A stretch of DNA of 6,610 nt from an uncultured Anaerovibrio sp. Lineage in GTDB: Bacteria > Bacillota > Negativicutes > Selenomonadales > Selenomonadaceae. This document shows, piece by piece, positions 1 to 6,349 of the stretch (positions are counted from its first letter, which is position 1; every line of letters starts with the position of its first letter). Where the stretch lies: NCBI GenBank assembly GCA_934196075.1, contig CAKPVW010000074.1, forward strand, positions 1 through 6,610, read 5' to 3'. The notes under the pieces were generated by a model. It worked only from the letters and a program-made list of their open reading frames with translations, was not told the origin of the DNA and ran no database searches. The position numbers and the translations under genes were made by a program.

Positions 1-210
1 CTCTGTCGGCTAAATGACCCTGCCTGATAGTTTATCCTTACGCAGAGATACCGCTTGTCGCTGAGCCAATTCACAGATACCGGAATTATAGAGAGTGCCA
101 CCGGGCTCACTTTTGCTTCGCAAAAGCAGGAAGCCTCCTAACGCAAAAGTGTTATGCACCTCTGGCTGTTGACGAATCATTGTGGTTTACCGCTGCCCTG
201 TTCTCTTAAT
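1..210. repeat. Structured 236-bp-period repeat, copy A (left end cut by window)
   Basis: This is the first of four copies of a dispersed repeat. It is missing about 25 bases at its left end because the window starts inside it. It aligns without gaps to the copy starting at 6114 (offset 6139) with about 12 mismatches over the first 181 bases. It contains the invariant 17-base hairpin CTTTTGCTTCGCAAAAG at 110-126 and the later GCAAAAGTG. Positions 182-210 are the linker to copy B, shared with the linker between copies C and D. No convincing protein is encoded. The strand is arbitrary, and function is unknown. Confidence 0.85.
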
Positions 211-437
211 ACAGCCTGCGGTCATGACGACTTTTGCTCTGTCGGCTAAATGACCCTACCTGATAGTTTATCCTTACGCAGATATACCGCTTGTCGCTGA
301 GCCAATTCACAGTAACCGGATAGGCAGAGAGTGCCATCGGGCTCACTTTTGCTTCGCAAAAGCAAGAAGCCTCCTGACGCAAAAGTGTCATGCCCCTCCG
401 GCTGTTGGCGAATCATTATGCCTTATCTATGTCACCA
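211..437. repeat. Structured 236-bp-period repeat, copy B
   Basis: This copy begins at ACAGCCTGCGG, directly after the linker from copy A. It contains three potential hairpins. The first pairs GGTCAT (220-225) with ATGACC (250-255), with an inner CGAC (228-231)/GTCG (241-244). The second is CTTTTGC (346-352)/GCAAAAG (356-362) with a TTC loop. The third, alternative one pairs CACTTTTGC (344-352) with GCAAAAGTG (379-387). Copy B matches copy D (6350-6576) better than copies A or C at its 3' end, where both read GTCATGCCCCTCCGG. Beyond 437 a gapped resemblance to D may run on to about 465. Function is unknown; a mobile or regulatory RNA/DNA element is possible. Confidence 0.85.
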
Positions 438-500
438 TATATCGAAGAAAGAAAATAATTACAAATTGTGTCAAGGCGGGAAATTGTTGTGAATACACGA
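438..500. other. Short AT-rich spacer between repeat and hairpin element
   Basis: There is no gene here. The first ~28 bases loosely resemble the sequence after copy D, if a gap of roughly 16 bases is allowed, so the repeat may really end near 465. I see nothing else that can be supported. Confidence 0.4.
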
Positions 501-679
501 ACTGAGAGGCATGGCATGTACCCTTCCACGGTATGTTAATGCGCCTCGCTTCTTAACGAATTAAAGGCGTTAGAAGCTGAACGTAGTGACAGCTTCTAAC
601 GAGCTTTAATGAGTTTAGCAGCGTGAGGCACATTTACATAGTGCGAGCGTGCCGGGAAGGGTATTTGCCATGCCTCAGT
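501..679. repeat. MITE-like long inverted-repeat (hairpin) element
   Basis: Almost the whole 179-bp segment is self-complementary about a 10-base loop (580-589). The apex is a perfect 12-bp stem, CGTTAGAAGCTG (568-579) with CAGCTTCTAACG (590-601). Working outward, ATTAAAG (560-566) pairs with CTTTAAT (604-610). TATGTTAAT plus GCGCCTCGC (532-549) pairs with 621-640 with small bulges. CCCTTCC (521-527) pairs with GGAAGGG (655-661). The termini ACTG...AGGCATGGC (501-515) pair with GCCATGCCTCAGT (667-679). No transposase or open frame lies inside, and I see no clear target-site duplication. It could be a non-autonomous transposable element or a long RNA hairpin; the first seems likelier from its terminal symmetry. 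Confidence 0.75.
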
Positions 680-745
680 AAAGAGTAACATGATTCGCTA
701 ATCAACTCTACAAATCAGAATTTTAATGGGTGTATGAAGTATATT

Positions 746-783
746 AATTGGAATTTGACATACCAATTTTATTGCTATACAAT
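746..783 (+). promoter_or_regulatory. Sigma70-type promoter for the riboswitch-btuB unit
   Basis: A perfect -35 box TTGACA (755-760) is followed after 17 bases by the -10 box TACAAT (778-783), placing the transcription start near 790. That is just upstream of the riboswitch P1 stem. The arms AATTGG (746-751) and CCAATT (763-768) form an inverted repeat centred on the -35 box and might be an operator, but this is weak. Confidence 0.75.
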
Positions 784-810
784 ATGAATTGGTGTGAAAA
801 TTGAATATGA

Positions 811-967
811 ATAATAGGTGTCTGTCAATCAGACTTAATAGAGAATCCGGTAAAAGCCGGAACGGTCCCGCCACTGTAAAGCAGAGAAAGGCACAAAATG
901 TCACTGGAAGTTATTTCTGGGAAGGCGTGCTAGACGATGAAGCCAAGTCAGGAGAACTGCCTATTAT
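811..967 (+). ncRNA. Cobalamin (B12) riboswitch aptamer
   Basis: The hallmarks of the cobalamin riboswitch family appear in order. Closing stem P1 is ATAATAGG (811-818) with CCTATTAT (960-967). The GAATCCGGTAAAAGCCGGAAC segment starts at 843. The conserved GCCACTGTAA lies at 870-879 and a GGGAAGG element at 919-925. The B12 box AGCCAAGTCAGGAGAACTGCC is at 941-961. It lies in the 5' leader of a TonB-dependent receptor, a standard target. Because a terminator follows before the gene, cobalamin binding is inferred to stop transcription, so the receptor is made when cobalamin is low. The adenosyl- versus aquo-/methyl-cobalamin class cannot be told by eye. Confidence 0.93.
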
Positions 968-1071
968 GATTACCGTTAGGCAAAAATTTTGCTGTACCTG
1001 CGAGTGATGGGAAGGGAATCTTGATAAATTGATTAGTCAAATTTTTAATGTATCTTTTTCAGGAATGATAG
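968..1071 (+). promoter_or_regulatory. Riboswitch expression-platform linker
   Basis: About 100 bases separate the aptamer from the terminator. They can form a bulged hairpin pairing CGTTAGG (974-980) with CCTGCG (997-1002) around an inner GCAAAAATTTTGC. They also contain a second GGGAAGG (1009-1015), repeating the element at 919-925. This stretch may carry tertiary contacts or an antiterminator, but I could not identify a decisive pairing partner. A reading frame crossing this region (801-1007) has no coding support. Confidence 0.4.
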
Positions 1072-1115
1072 CCTCTCCTCCGGGCAGAAATTTGCCCAGC
1101 GGGAGAGGTTTTTTT
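1072..1115 (+). terminator. Intrinsic terminator of the riboswitch leader
   Basis: CCTCTCC (1072-1078) pairs with GGAGAGG (1102-1108), and the inner GGGCA (1082-1086) pairs with TGCCC (1093-1097). Seven T follow at 1109-1115. It ends only a few bases before the btuB ribosome site, as expected for a riboswitch acting by transcription attenuation. The stem does not cover the ribosome site, so control of translation by this stem is unlikely. Confidence 0.9.
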
Positions 1116-1119
1116 GTAT

Positions 1120-1125
1120 AGGAGG
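1120..1125 (+). promoter_or_regulatory. btuB ribosome binding site
   Basis: A perfect AGGAGG lies six bases before ATG at 1132. This fixes the start. The in-frame TTG at 1114 lies inside the terminator T-run and upstream of this site, so it is not used. Confidence 0.92.
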
Positions 1126-1131
1126 TTAATC

Positions 1132-3147
1132 ATGAAAAAGAGAAAAGGGTTATCCTTGGCGATTGCCATTGCCCTGACGGCCAGCACAGGAACAGTTTTT
1201 GCAGCACCAGATAATGCTGACACAAAAGCTGAAACCACAGAAGTACAGGTATCAACAGTAGATGAGGAAACTGATGTATACAATATGGATGATACCATTG
1301 TAACAGCTACCCGTACCACCAAGAAGGATGTAGATGTTCCTGCTTCTACAGTGATTTTAACAGCAGAGAAGATTAAGGAAAGCGGTGCAACCAATGCAGC
1401 CGAAGCCTTGTCCAAGGTAAATGGCTTTACCTATAAATCCATGGGAGCCAGAGGGGCCTCTATGGGTACTATGAATAATGAACTAGGCATACGTGGTCAC
1501 CGCAATGGCACCTTGGTATTGCTAAATGGCAATCCTGTATCTTGGCGTGGCAAATACAATCTGGAAATGATACCTGCCCAGAATATTGAGCGCATTGAAA
1601 TCGTCAAGGGTGGCGGCTCTGTACTTTATGGCAGTGAGGCTGTAGATGGCGTTGTCAATATTATTATGAAGAAGCAGGCAGCCAATGAAGTGTCCATGGG
1701 GGTAGGCAATTTTGGTCAACAAAATTATACCCTCAGTGCAGGAGATGATATTTTTGGCCTCCATTATTCCTTTGACCGTTGGGGTGAACAGGATGGTGTC
1801 AGCAATAGTGAGGTTACATCTAAAGCCTTTGATGGTGCCACCAGGACAGATTTGCACAATGTAGAAAAGCGGAATATTGGCTTTACCTTCAATATCAATC
1901 CTAGATTGCAGCTTTCCTATGATAATTTCCAGACGAAAGCAGATTATCGTAGATTTGTTAGCCGAGTAGATAAAACCACCAAGGGGGTAACTGTAGGCGA
2001 GCAGTTCAATGGCCGAGAATATACCACTGAGCAGCATGTTACTCAGTTAAATTATAAGGATAAAGACTGGAAAATTGGCGGTTTTTGGAATACAGGGGTA
2101 GTAGAGTCTCAGGGGCCAACTTTTATTTCATCGACCAAAAAGACTCCTGATGGTTTTTACAATACCAGAGAGCGCAATAATAGCTATGGCCTAGACGTGC
2201 AAAGAAATTGGCGTATTGGTGAAAAATCCACAGCTATCATGGGCTTTAATATGGAAAGAGAGCAGTATAAGAAGCTGGCTGCATATAGCACTGCTGCCAA
2301 AGATACTCAGGATAGAAGCAGAAATATTTGGGGTGTATTTGGTCAGTGGGAGCAAAAGTTTGATGACAAGAACACAGGTATTTTTGGCTTGCGGGAAACC
2401 TGGACTTCTGGAGCAGCAGAGAACTATAGCAATTGCAGCGGTTCCCTCCAATGGCTTCATAAGATGAATGAAAATAATAATCTCTATGCCAGCATCAATC
2501 AGTCCTTTATTATGCCAACCTTTGCTCAGATGTTTGGTTCAAGTGCCCTGGCAATTCCAGCTCCAAATCTGAAGCCAGAAACTGGTGTAAATTATGAAAT
2601 TGGCTGGAAGCAGATTCACAATAATCATAGCTGGAAAGTAGCAATTTTTCATAGTGATATCAAGGATAATATTACCGCTAATTGGGATAAGAACAAACAA
2701 TCCTATACCTACAATAATGAGGATTTCCGCAATACCGGTATTGAGCTTTCCTGCGATATTAGTACCAATAATGGCTGGTCTTATCAATACGGTATTACCT
2801 GGCAGAATCCAGAGTCCAAAAGCGAAGCCAAGGGAGATTATTGGGATCGCACCCAGGGTAAGCTGCAGCTGACAGGAGGCATTTCCTACAAAAAGGATAA
2901 ATGGACCAGCGCCTTGACAGGCTCCTATTTATACAATAGAGTACAGTCCCCTTCTAAGGCACATTCCTATGAATGTAAGCCATATTTCCTGACCAGCTGG
3001 CGTACCAGCTATGCGCCAGATGATGCTACAGAGTTGGCTTTGACTATTAACAATGTATTGGATAGAGATGATATTGCCATGCATACAGGCTCTGACTACT
3101 ATGTAGCCCCTATCAACTATATGTTAAGCTTCAATTATCGTTTCTAA
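1132..3147 (+). CDS. btuB: TonB-dependent outer-membrane corrinoid receptor (BtuB-like)
   Basis: The product is 671 residues, a usual length for a BtuB-type receptor. It is inferred to bind cobalamin or related corrinoids at the cell surface and pass them to the periplasm using TonB-ExbBD energy. A signal peptide (MKKRKG, hydrophobic run to about residue 22, cleavage after VFA at 24) is followed by a TonB-box-like DDTIVTATRT (53-62), very close to the DTLVVTANR of E. coli BtuB. The plug domain spans roughly 65-182 and includes ELGIRGHRNG, IERIEIVKGGGSVLYGSEAV and DGVVNIIMKK. The rest is rich in alternating aromatic/polar strands typical of a 22-strand barrel, ending NYMLSFNYRF; the terminal Phe is the usual outer-membrane assembly signal. 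The cobalamin riboswitch upstream supports the corrinoid substrate. No btuFCD, tonB or exbBD is in the window, and the gene is monocistronic, being closed by a terminator. Other TonB substrates (haem, siderophore) are less likely given the riboswitch. Confidence 0.9.
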   Translation: MKKRKGLSLAIAIALTASTGTVFAAPDNADTKAETTEVQVSTVDEETDVYNMDDTIVTATRTTKKDVDVPASTVILTAEKIKESGATNAAEALSKVNGFTYKSMGARGASMGTMNNELGIRGHRNGTLVLLNGNPVSWRGKYNLEMIPAQNIERIEIVKGGGSVLYGSEAVDGVVNIIMKKQAANEVSMGVGNFGQQNYTLSAGDDIFGLHYSFDRWGEQDGVSNSEVTSKAFDGATRTDLHNVEKRNIGFTFNINPRLQLSYDNFQTKADYRRFVSRVDKTTKGVTVGEQFNGREYTTEQHVTQLNYKDKDWKIGGFWNTGVVESQGPTFISSTKKTPDGFYNTRERNNSYGLDVQRNWRIGEKSTAIMGFNMEREQYKKLAAYSTAAKDTQDRSRNIWGVFGQWEQKFDDKNTGIFGLRETWTSGAAENYSNCSGSLQWLHKMNENNNLYASINQSFIMPTFAQMFGSSALAIPAPNLKPETGVNYEIGWKQIHNNHSWKVAIFHSDIKDNITANWDKNKQSYTYNNEDFRNTGIELSCDISTNNGWSYQYGITWQNPESKSEAKGDYWDRTQGKLQLTGGISYKKDKWTSALTGSYLYNRVQSPSKAHSYECKPYFLTSWRTSYAPDDATELALTINNVLDRDDIAMHTGSDYYVAPINYMLSFNYRF

Positions 3148-3159
3148 TATTTGTCGATG

Positions 3160-3192
3160 AACAGGTCTGAATTTAGTTCAGGCCTGTTTTTT
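3160..3192 (+). terminator. Intrinsic terminator after btuB
   Basis: AACAGGTCTGAA (3160-3171) pairs with TTCAGGCCTGTT (3177-3188) along 12 bp with one G-U, closing a TTTAG loop. The T-run extends to 3192. It separates btuB from the acyltransferase operon. Confidence 0.93.
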
Positions 3193-3233
3193 GTTGGGTA
3201 AAGAGAATAGTTTCTGCTCATGTAAATAAAGTC

Positions 3234-3264
3234 TTGTACGGGGGGGCGAATGTGTTAATATAAT
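3234..3264 (+). promoter_or_regulatory. Promoter of the acylation operon with a G7 tract in its spacer
   Basis: A -35-like TTGTAC (3234-3239) and a perfect -10 TATAAT (3259-3264) are separated by 19 bases, two more than optimal. The spacer begins with seven consecutive G (3240-3246). Loss of two G would restore 17-base spacing, so the tract could tune or switch expression by slippage. The -35 assignment is approximate (four of six consensus bases), while the -10 is strong. The predicted start of transcription is near 3271. Confidence 0.6.
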
Positions 3265-3300
3265 GGACAGGCATAAAGCCAATGGTTTGATATATTAACA
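3253..3300. repeat. 10-bp inverted repeat spanning -10 box to 5' end of the acyltransferase gene
   Basis: TGTTAATATA (3253-3262) is exactly complementary to TATATTAACA (3291-3300), with 28 bases between. The left arm covers most of the -10 box and the right arm ends just before the ribosome site. Because the left arm lies upstream of the predicted transcript start, it would act as DNA (a split operator) rather than as an RNA hairpin. A small GGC-ATAAA-GCC hairpin lies in the middle. Confidence 0.5.
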
Positions 3301-3301
3301 T

Positions 3302-3306
3302 GGAGG
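3302..3306 (+). promoter_or_regulatory. Ribosome binding site deciding a TTG start
   Basis: GGAGG lies eight bases before the in-frame TTG at 3315. It overlaps the last base of the in-frame ATG at 3300, which has no ribosome site upstream of it. The site therefore points to the TTG as the true start. Confidence 0.75.
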
Positions 3307-3314
3307 CGAGACAT

Positions 3315-4709
3315 TTGGTATTTTCATCTACAGTATTTTTGTTTTTATTTTTACCGTTCACGGTAATGGTTTACTATAATCCGTGGCTAAACAGCCGCAA
3401 ATTTCGCAACAATTTCCTGTTGCTAATGAGCTTGGCATTTTATGCATATGGCGAACCATTATTTGTTTGCATTATGATTTTTGAAATTATCATTGGATGG
3501 TTAATAGGTCTGAAGCTAGAATTTACAGATAGCAAAAAACTCCAAAAAAGATGGCTGACCATAGGTACAGTGTTTTTTGTACTTATGCTTTTTGTGTTCA
3601 AATATCTTACCTTTGTCAGTGAGCAATTTGGTGGCTTATTGTGCATTGATACATCAAATATAAATATAGCCTTGCCAGTTGGAATTTCATTTTTTACTTT
3701 TCAGTTATTATCATATATATTTGATATCTATTATGGTAAGGCCAAGGCACAAGGTAGTGTGCTTAATGTAGGATTGTATATAGCGCTGTTTCCCCAATTG
3801 ATTGCTGGTCCTATAGTTCGCTATGATGTTATTGAAAGACAAATTATAGAACGACAAGAAAATTTGCGGGATTTTGCTGATGGCATGTTACGTTTTAGTT
3901 ATGGTCTAGGCAAAAAGGTTTTAATCGCAAATTATATGGCTATGCTAGCTGATAATATATTTAATGCAGGTATGCCAGAATCAATGGCTACAGCATGGTT
4001 AGGTGCAATAGCATATACACTGCAGATATATTTTGATTTTTCAGGATATTCAGATATGGCAATTGGACTTGGCAAAATGTTTGGGTTCAAATTTTCGGAA
4101 AATTTCAATTATCCATATATATCCAGCAGTATAACAGAATTTTGGCGTAGATGGCATATATCACTTAGCTCATGGTTTAGGGATTATGTATATATTCCCT
4201 TAGGCGGTAATCGCTGCAGCAAAGGACGCTGGTTGGGAAATCTTTTTGTGGTATGGGCATTAACTGGTATGTGGCATGGTGCTAATTGGACTTTCATATG
4301 TTGGGGCCTTTGGTATTTCTTGTGGTTAATAGTGGAGAAAATCATAGGCACGCCAAATAAAATGGCAGTTCTATCTCATATATATGCAATGATAGTGGTT
4401 ATTATTGGCTGGGTGTTCTTCCGTTCCGATAGTATAGGAGATGCTCTAGGATATATAGGAATTATGTTAGGCGTTGGCGGAAATAAACTTGCGGATGAAA
4501 TATTTTATCATTATTTATCAGGCAGTTATATGCTGCTTGTATTGGCGGTTTTATTATCCACGCCGGTGGTACCATATTTGCAAAAGAAGTTTTGCTGTCA
4601 GGTATGGGGACAAAATATTGAAGGGATATTAGGCGCTGCGATATTTTTATTATCTGTTTTAATGTGTATTAGTGGAAGCTATAACCCTTTTATTTATTTC
4701 AACTTTTAG
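3315..4709 (+). CDS. MBOAT-family membrane O-acyltransferase (AlgI/PatA/DltB-like)
   Basis: From the TTG start the product is 464 residues and begins MVFSSTVFLFLFLP, the same opening as AlgI-type proteins. An ATG at 3300 would add five residues but lacks a ribosome site. It is a polytopic inner-membrane protein with many hydrophobic segments. The family signature is complete: LFPQLIAGPIVRY (about 158-170), YFDFSGYSDMAIGLGKMFGF (239-258), FWRRWHISLSSWFRDYVYIP (276-295), then LTGMWHGANWTFICWG, where His321 matches the essential MBOAT histidine. In known systems such a protein passes acetyl (acyl) groups across the membrane for addition to alginate, peptidoglycan or another extracellular glycan. 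The next gene, 14 bases downstream, encodes the matching DHHW/SGNH partner. The glycan acceptor cannot be told from this window. Isoleucine ATA codons are frequent, unlike in btuB, which hints at separate origin. Confidence 0.92.
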   Translation: MVFSSTVFLFLFLPFTVMVYYNPWLNSRKFRNNFLLLMSLAFYAYGEPLFVCIMIFEIIIGWLIGLKLEFTDSKKLQKRWLTIGTVFFVLMLFVFKYLTFVSEQFGGLLCIDTSNINIALPVGISFFTFQLLSYIFDIYYGKAKAQGSVLNVGLYIALFPQLIAGPIVRYDVIERQIIERQENLRDFADGMLRFSYGLGKKVLIANYMAMLADNIFNAGMPESMATAWLGAIAYTLQIYFDFSGYSDMAIGLGKMFGFKFSENFNYPYISSSITEFWRRWHISLSSWFRDYVYIPLGGNRCSKGRWLGNLFVVWALTGMWHGANWTFICWGLWYFLWLIVEKIIGTPNKMAVLSHIYAMIVVIIGWVFFRSDSIGDALGYIGIMLGVGGNKLADEIFYHYLSGSYMLLVLAVLLSTPVVPYLQKKFCCQVWGQNIEGILGAAIFLLSVLMCISGSYNPFIYFNF

Positions 4710-4723
4710 GGGGAAAGTAGATA

Positions 4724-6076
4724 ATGAAGATCATTAGTTTTAGAGAAAAAGCTATGCTTTTGTGTATGCTGGTGTTGATATTTTTCTTTATAAGTATATT
4801 TGTTCGTTTAGGTGCAAAGCAAATTTTAATAAAAAGACTTCATTGGGATAATGCCATTACGCACACTATATTTTTTGACAATAAAATATTGCAGCGAACG
4901 GAGGTTGATGCAAAGCATAGAAAAGTTGATGCAAATTGGAAGGAAGCATATCCATTTGATGAAGCAGAGGATGTAACAATCTGGCAGAGAGGAAAAGCCT
5001 TTGAAGCTAAAATACGTACTATAGAGGATAAAAAAATAGGTGAATGGTGTGCTAAACATCTTGTTTTGTATAGATATTTTGTAGAAGCCGGGCGTGAGGT
5101 GGAGCAAAAAATTGGCTGGAATGTTATCAATCCCGCTATGCAGGTAGCCAAAATGCAGGATGGTTATCTTACTTTTGTGGAGAACAATAAAAATCAGGAT
5201 GAGCGTATTGCTGCGGTAAGCGAATTTGCAGATTTTGTAAAATCCAACAATGCTGAATTTTTGTATATTCAATCCCCAGGCAAAACTAATCCTTGGGGCG
5301 ATAGTGAAATGAAGGGCATAGATTATAGTAATGAAAATGCAGATAAATTATTGGAAGGTTTGAAGGCAAAAGGTATATCTGTATATGATTTACGACAGGA
5401 TTTGTATGAGCATGTAGGAAGTGCTGGGTGGCATCAGGCATTTTTCCGTACAGACCATCATTGGAAGCCAGATACAGCTCTTTGGGCTGCTGGCAGGATA
5501 GTTGAAAAATTGGCAAATGACTATGGTGTAGATGTCAATCGGGAACATTTTTTACTAAATGATTATTATGATGATAAATATGAAAAAAGTTTTTTGGGTT
5601 CTCAGGGAAAAAAGCTAACTTTGGTCAATACAGAGTTGGATGATTTCGATATTTATTATCCTAAATTCAAAACGAATGTTTATATGGAAATTTCAGAATA
5701 TGGCATTAAAGAAACAGGCGATTTTTCTATTTTCTACAATAAGCAGGAATTCGGTTCAGGAGATGTTTACAATGAAAATCCATATGCCATGTATGGATAT
5801 GGAGATCAGCCAGAAATAATAGTGCATAATATTGCTAATGAAAATTTGCAGGATAAAAAGATTTTGCTTATCAAAGATTCCATGTTAGATACTGCAATGC
5901 CATTTTTATCCATGGGGGTGAAGGACTTGCGCCTCTTGGATATTCGACATTTTAATGGTAGTGTTAGAAAATATGTTTCTGAATATAAGCCTGATATAGT
6001 ATTGGTAATGTACAAAACAAGCTATGGTGAGGATGTTAAGTGGGGTGGTCATAATGATAAATTCGATTTTCGATAA
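4724..6076 (+). CDS. DHHW-family / AlgJ-AlgX-like SGNH O-acyltransferase partner
   Basis: The product is 450 residues and begins at ATG after the ribosome site AGGGGG (4708-4713), which overlaps the acyltransferase stop. The 14-base gap suggests cotranscription and coupling. A single hydrophobic segment (about residues 9-28) should anchor it in the inner membrane with the rest outside the cytoplasm. The hallmark TDHHWKPDTALWAA lies at 243-256; Asp244 and His246 fit the Asp-x-His pair of AlgJ/AlgX, and Ser386 in LLIKDSMLDT fits the nucleophile. FLYIQSPGKTNP (179-190) matches the strand and turn expected after the Rossmann-like helix. By family knowledge it would receive the acyl group delivered by the MBOAT protein and place it on a glycan, or assist that step. 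The substrate is unknown. It is somewhat longer than AlgJ. The stop lies 37 bases before the repeat, with no separate terminator seen. Confidence 0.85.
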   Translation: MKIISFREKAMLLCMLVLIFFFISIFVRLGAKQILIKRLHWDNAITHTIFFDNKILQRTEVDAKHRKVDANWKEAYPFDEAEDVTIWQRGKAFEAKIRTIEDKKIGEWCAKHLVLYRYFVEAGREVEQKIGWNVINPAMQVAKMQDGYLTFVENNKNQDERIAAVSEFADFVKSNNAEFLYIQSPGKTNPWGDSEMKGIDYSNENADKLLEGLKAKGISVYDLRQDLYEHVGSAGWHQAFFRTDHHWKPDTALWAAGRIVEKLANDYGVDVNREHFLLNDYYDDKYEKSFLGSQGKKLTLVNTELDDFDIYYPKFKTNVYMEISEYGIKETGDFSIFYNKQEFGSGDVYNENPYAMYGYGDQPEIIVHNIANENLQDKKILLIKDSMLDTAMPFLSMGVKDLRLLDIRHFNGSVRKYVSEYKPDIVLVMYKTSYGEDVKWGGHNDKFDFR

Positions 6077-6113
6077 ATTCTGATTTGCATGGGTATTACA
6101 GTTTTTCCGAGAG

Positions 6114-6349
6114 ACAGCCTGCGGTCATAACGACTTTTGCTCTGTCGGCTAAATGACCCTACCTGATAGTTTATCCTTACGCATAGATACCGCTTGTCGC
6201 TGGGCCAATTCACAGTAGCCGGAATTGTAGAGAGAGCTACCGGGCTCACTTTTGCTTCGCAAAAGCAGGAAGCCTCCTGACGCAAAAGTGTTATGCACCT
6301 CTGGCTGTTGGCGAATCATCGTGGTTTATCGTTGTCCTGTTTTCCTAAT
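6114..6349. repeat. Structured 236-bp-period repeat, copy C
   Basis: This is a full copy with the same orientation as A and B, starting at ACAGCCTGCGG 37 bases after the DHHW gene stop. It aligns without gaps to copy A and to the A-B linker. The hairpin CTTTTGC-TTC-GCAAAAG is at 6249-6265. CAGGA (6266-6270) can pair with TCCTG (6275-6279). The outer GCAAAAGTG (6282-6290) offers an alternative partner for CACTTTTGC. The stems GGTCAT/ATGACC are kept although bases inside them differ (AA here, GA in B, GG in D). It may also act as the operon's 3' end, though no T-run follows its stems on the plus strand. Confidence 0.85.

Noticed and set aside
206..391. Minus-strand 61-codon frame within repeat copy B, with similar frames at 6345-6530 and 6049-6285
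   Set aside because: The frames exist only because the repeat copies are alike. They lack a ribosome site, copy C needs a TTG start and runs out of frame beyond the repeat, the composition is odd (Cys/Arg/Ser-rich), and hairpin arms rather than codons are what is conserved.
1..437. CRISPR array or satellite tandem repeat
   Set aside because: Only two units per block with a 236-bp period, no unique spacers of 30-40 bases, and no cas genes.
501..679. Complete insertion sequence
   Set aside because: Far too short, with no transposase frame and no visible target-site duplication; described as a MITE-like palindrome only.
801..1007. 68-codon plus-strand frame over the leader
   Set aside because: It lies inside the cobalamin riboswitch and has no ribosome site; the RNA explains the sequence.
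1114..1131. Upstream TTG start for btuB adding MYRRLI
   Set aside because: The TTG is in the terminator T-run. The AGGAGG site lies inside the extension and is correctly spaced for the ATG at 1132, which begins a normal signal peptide.
1059..1415. 118-codon minus-strand frame opposite the btuB start
   Set aside because: It is a shadow of the signal peptide and plug coding sequence and crosses the terminator; no supporting ribosome site or recognisable domain.
4826..5272. Long minus-strand frames opposite the DHHW gene (also 4840-5151)
   Set aside because: They are antisense shadows of a gene with clear domain motifs; the frames lack ribosome sites and recognisable features.
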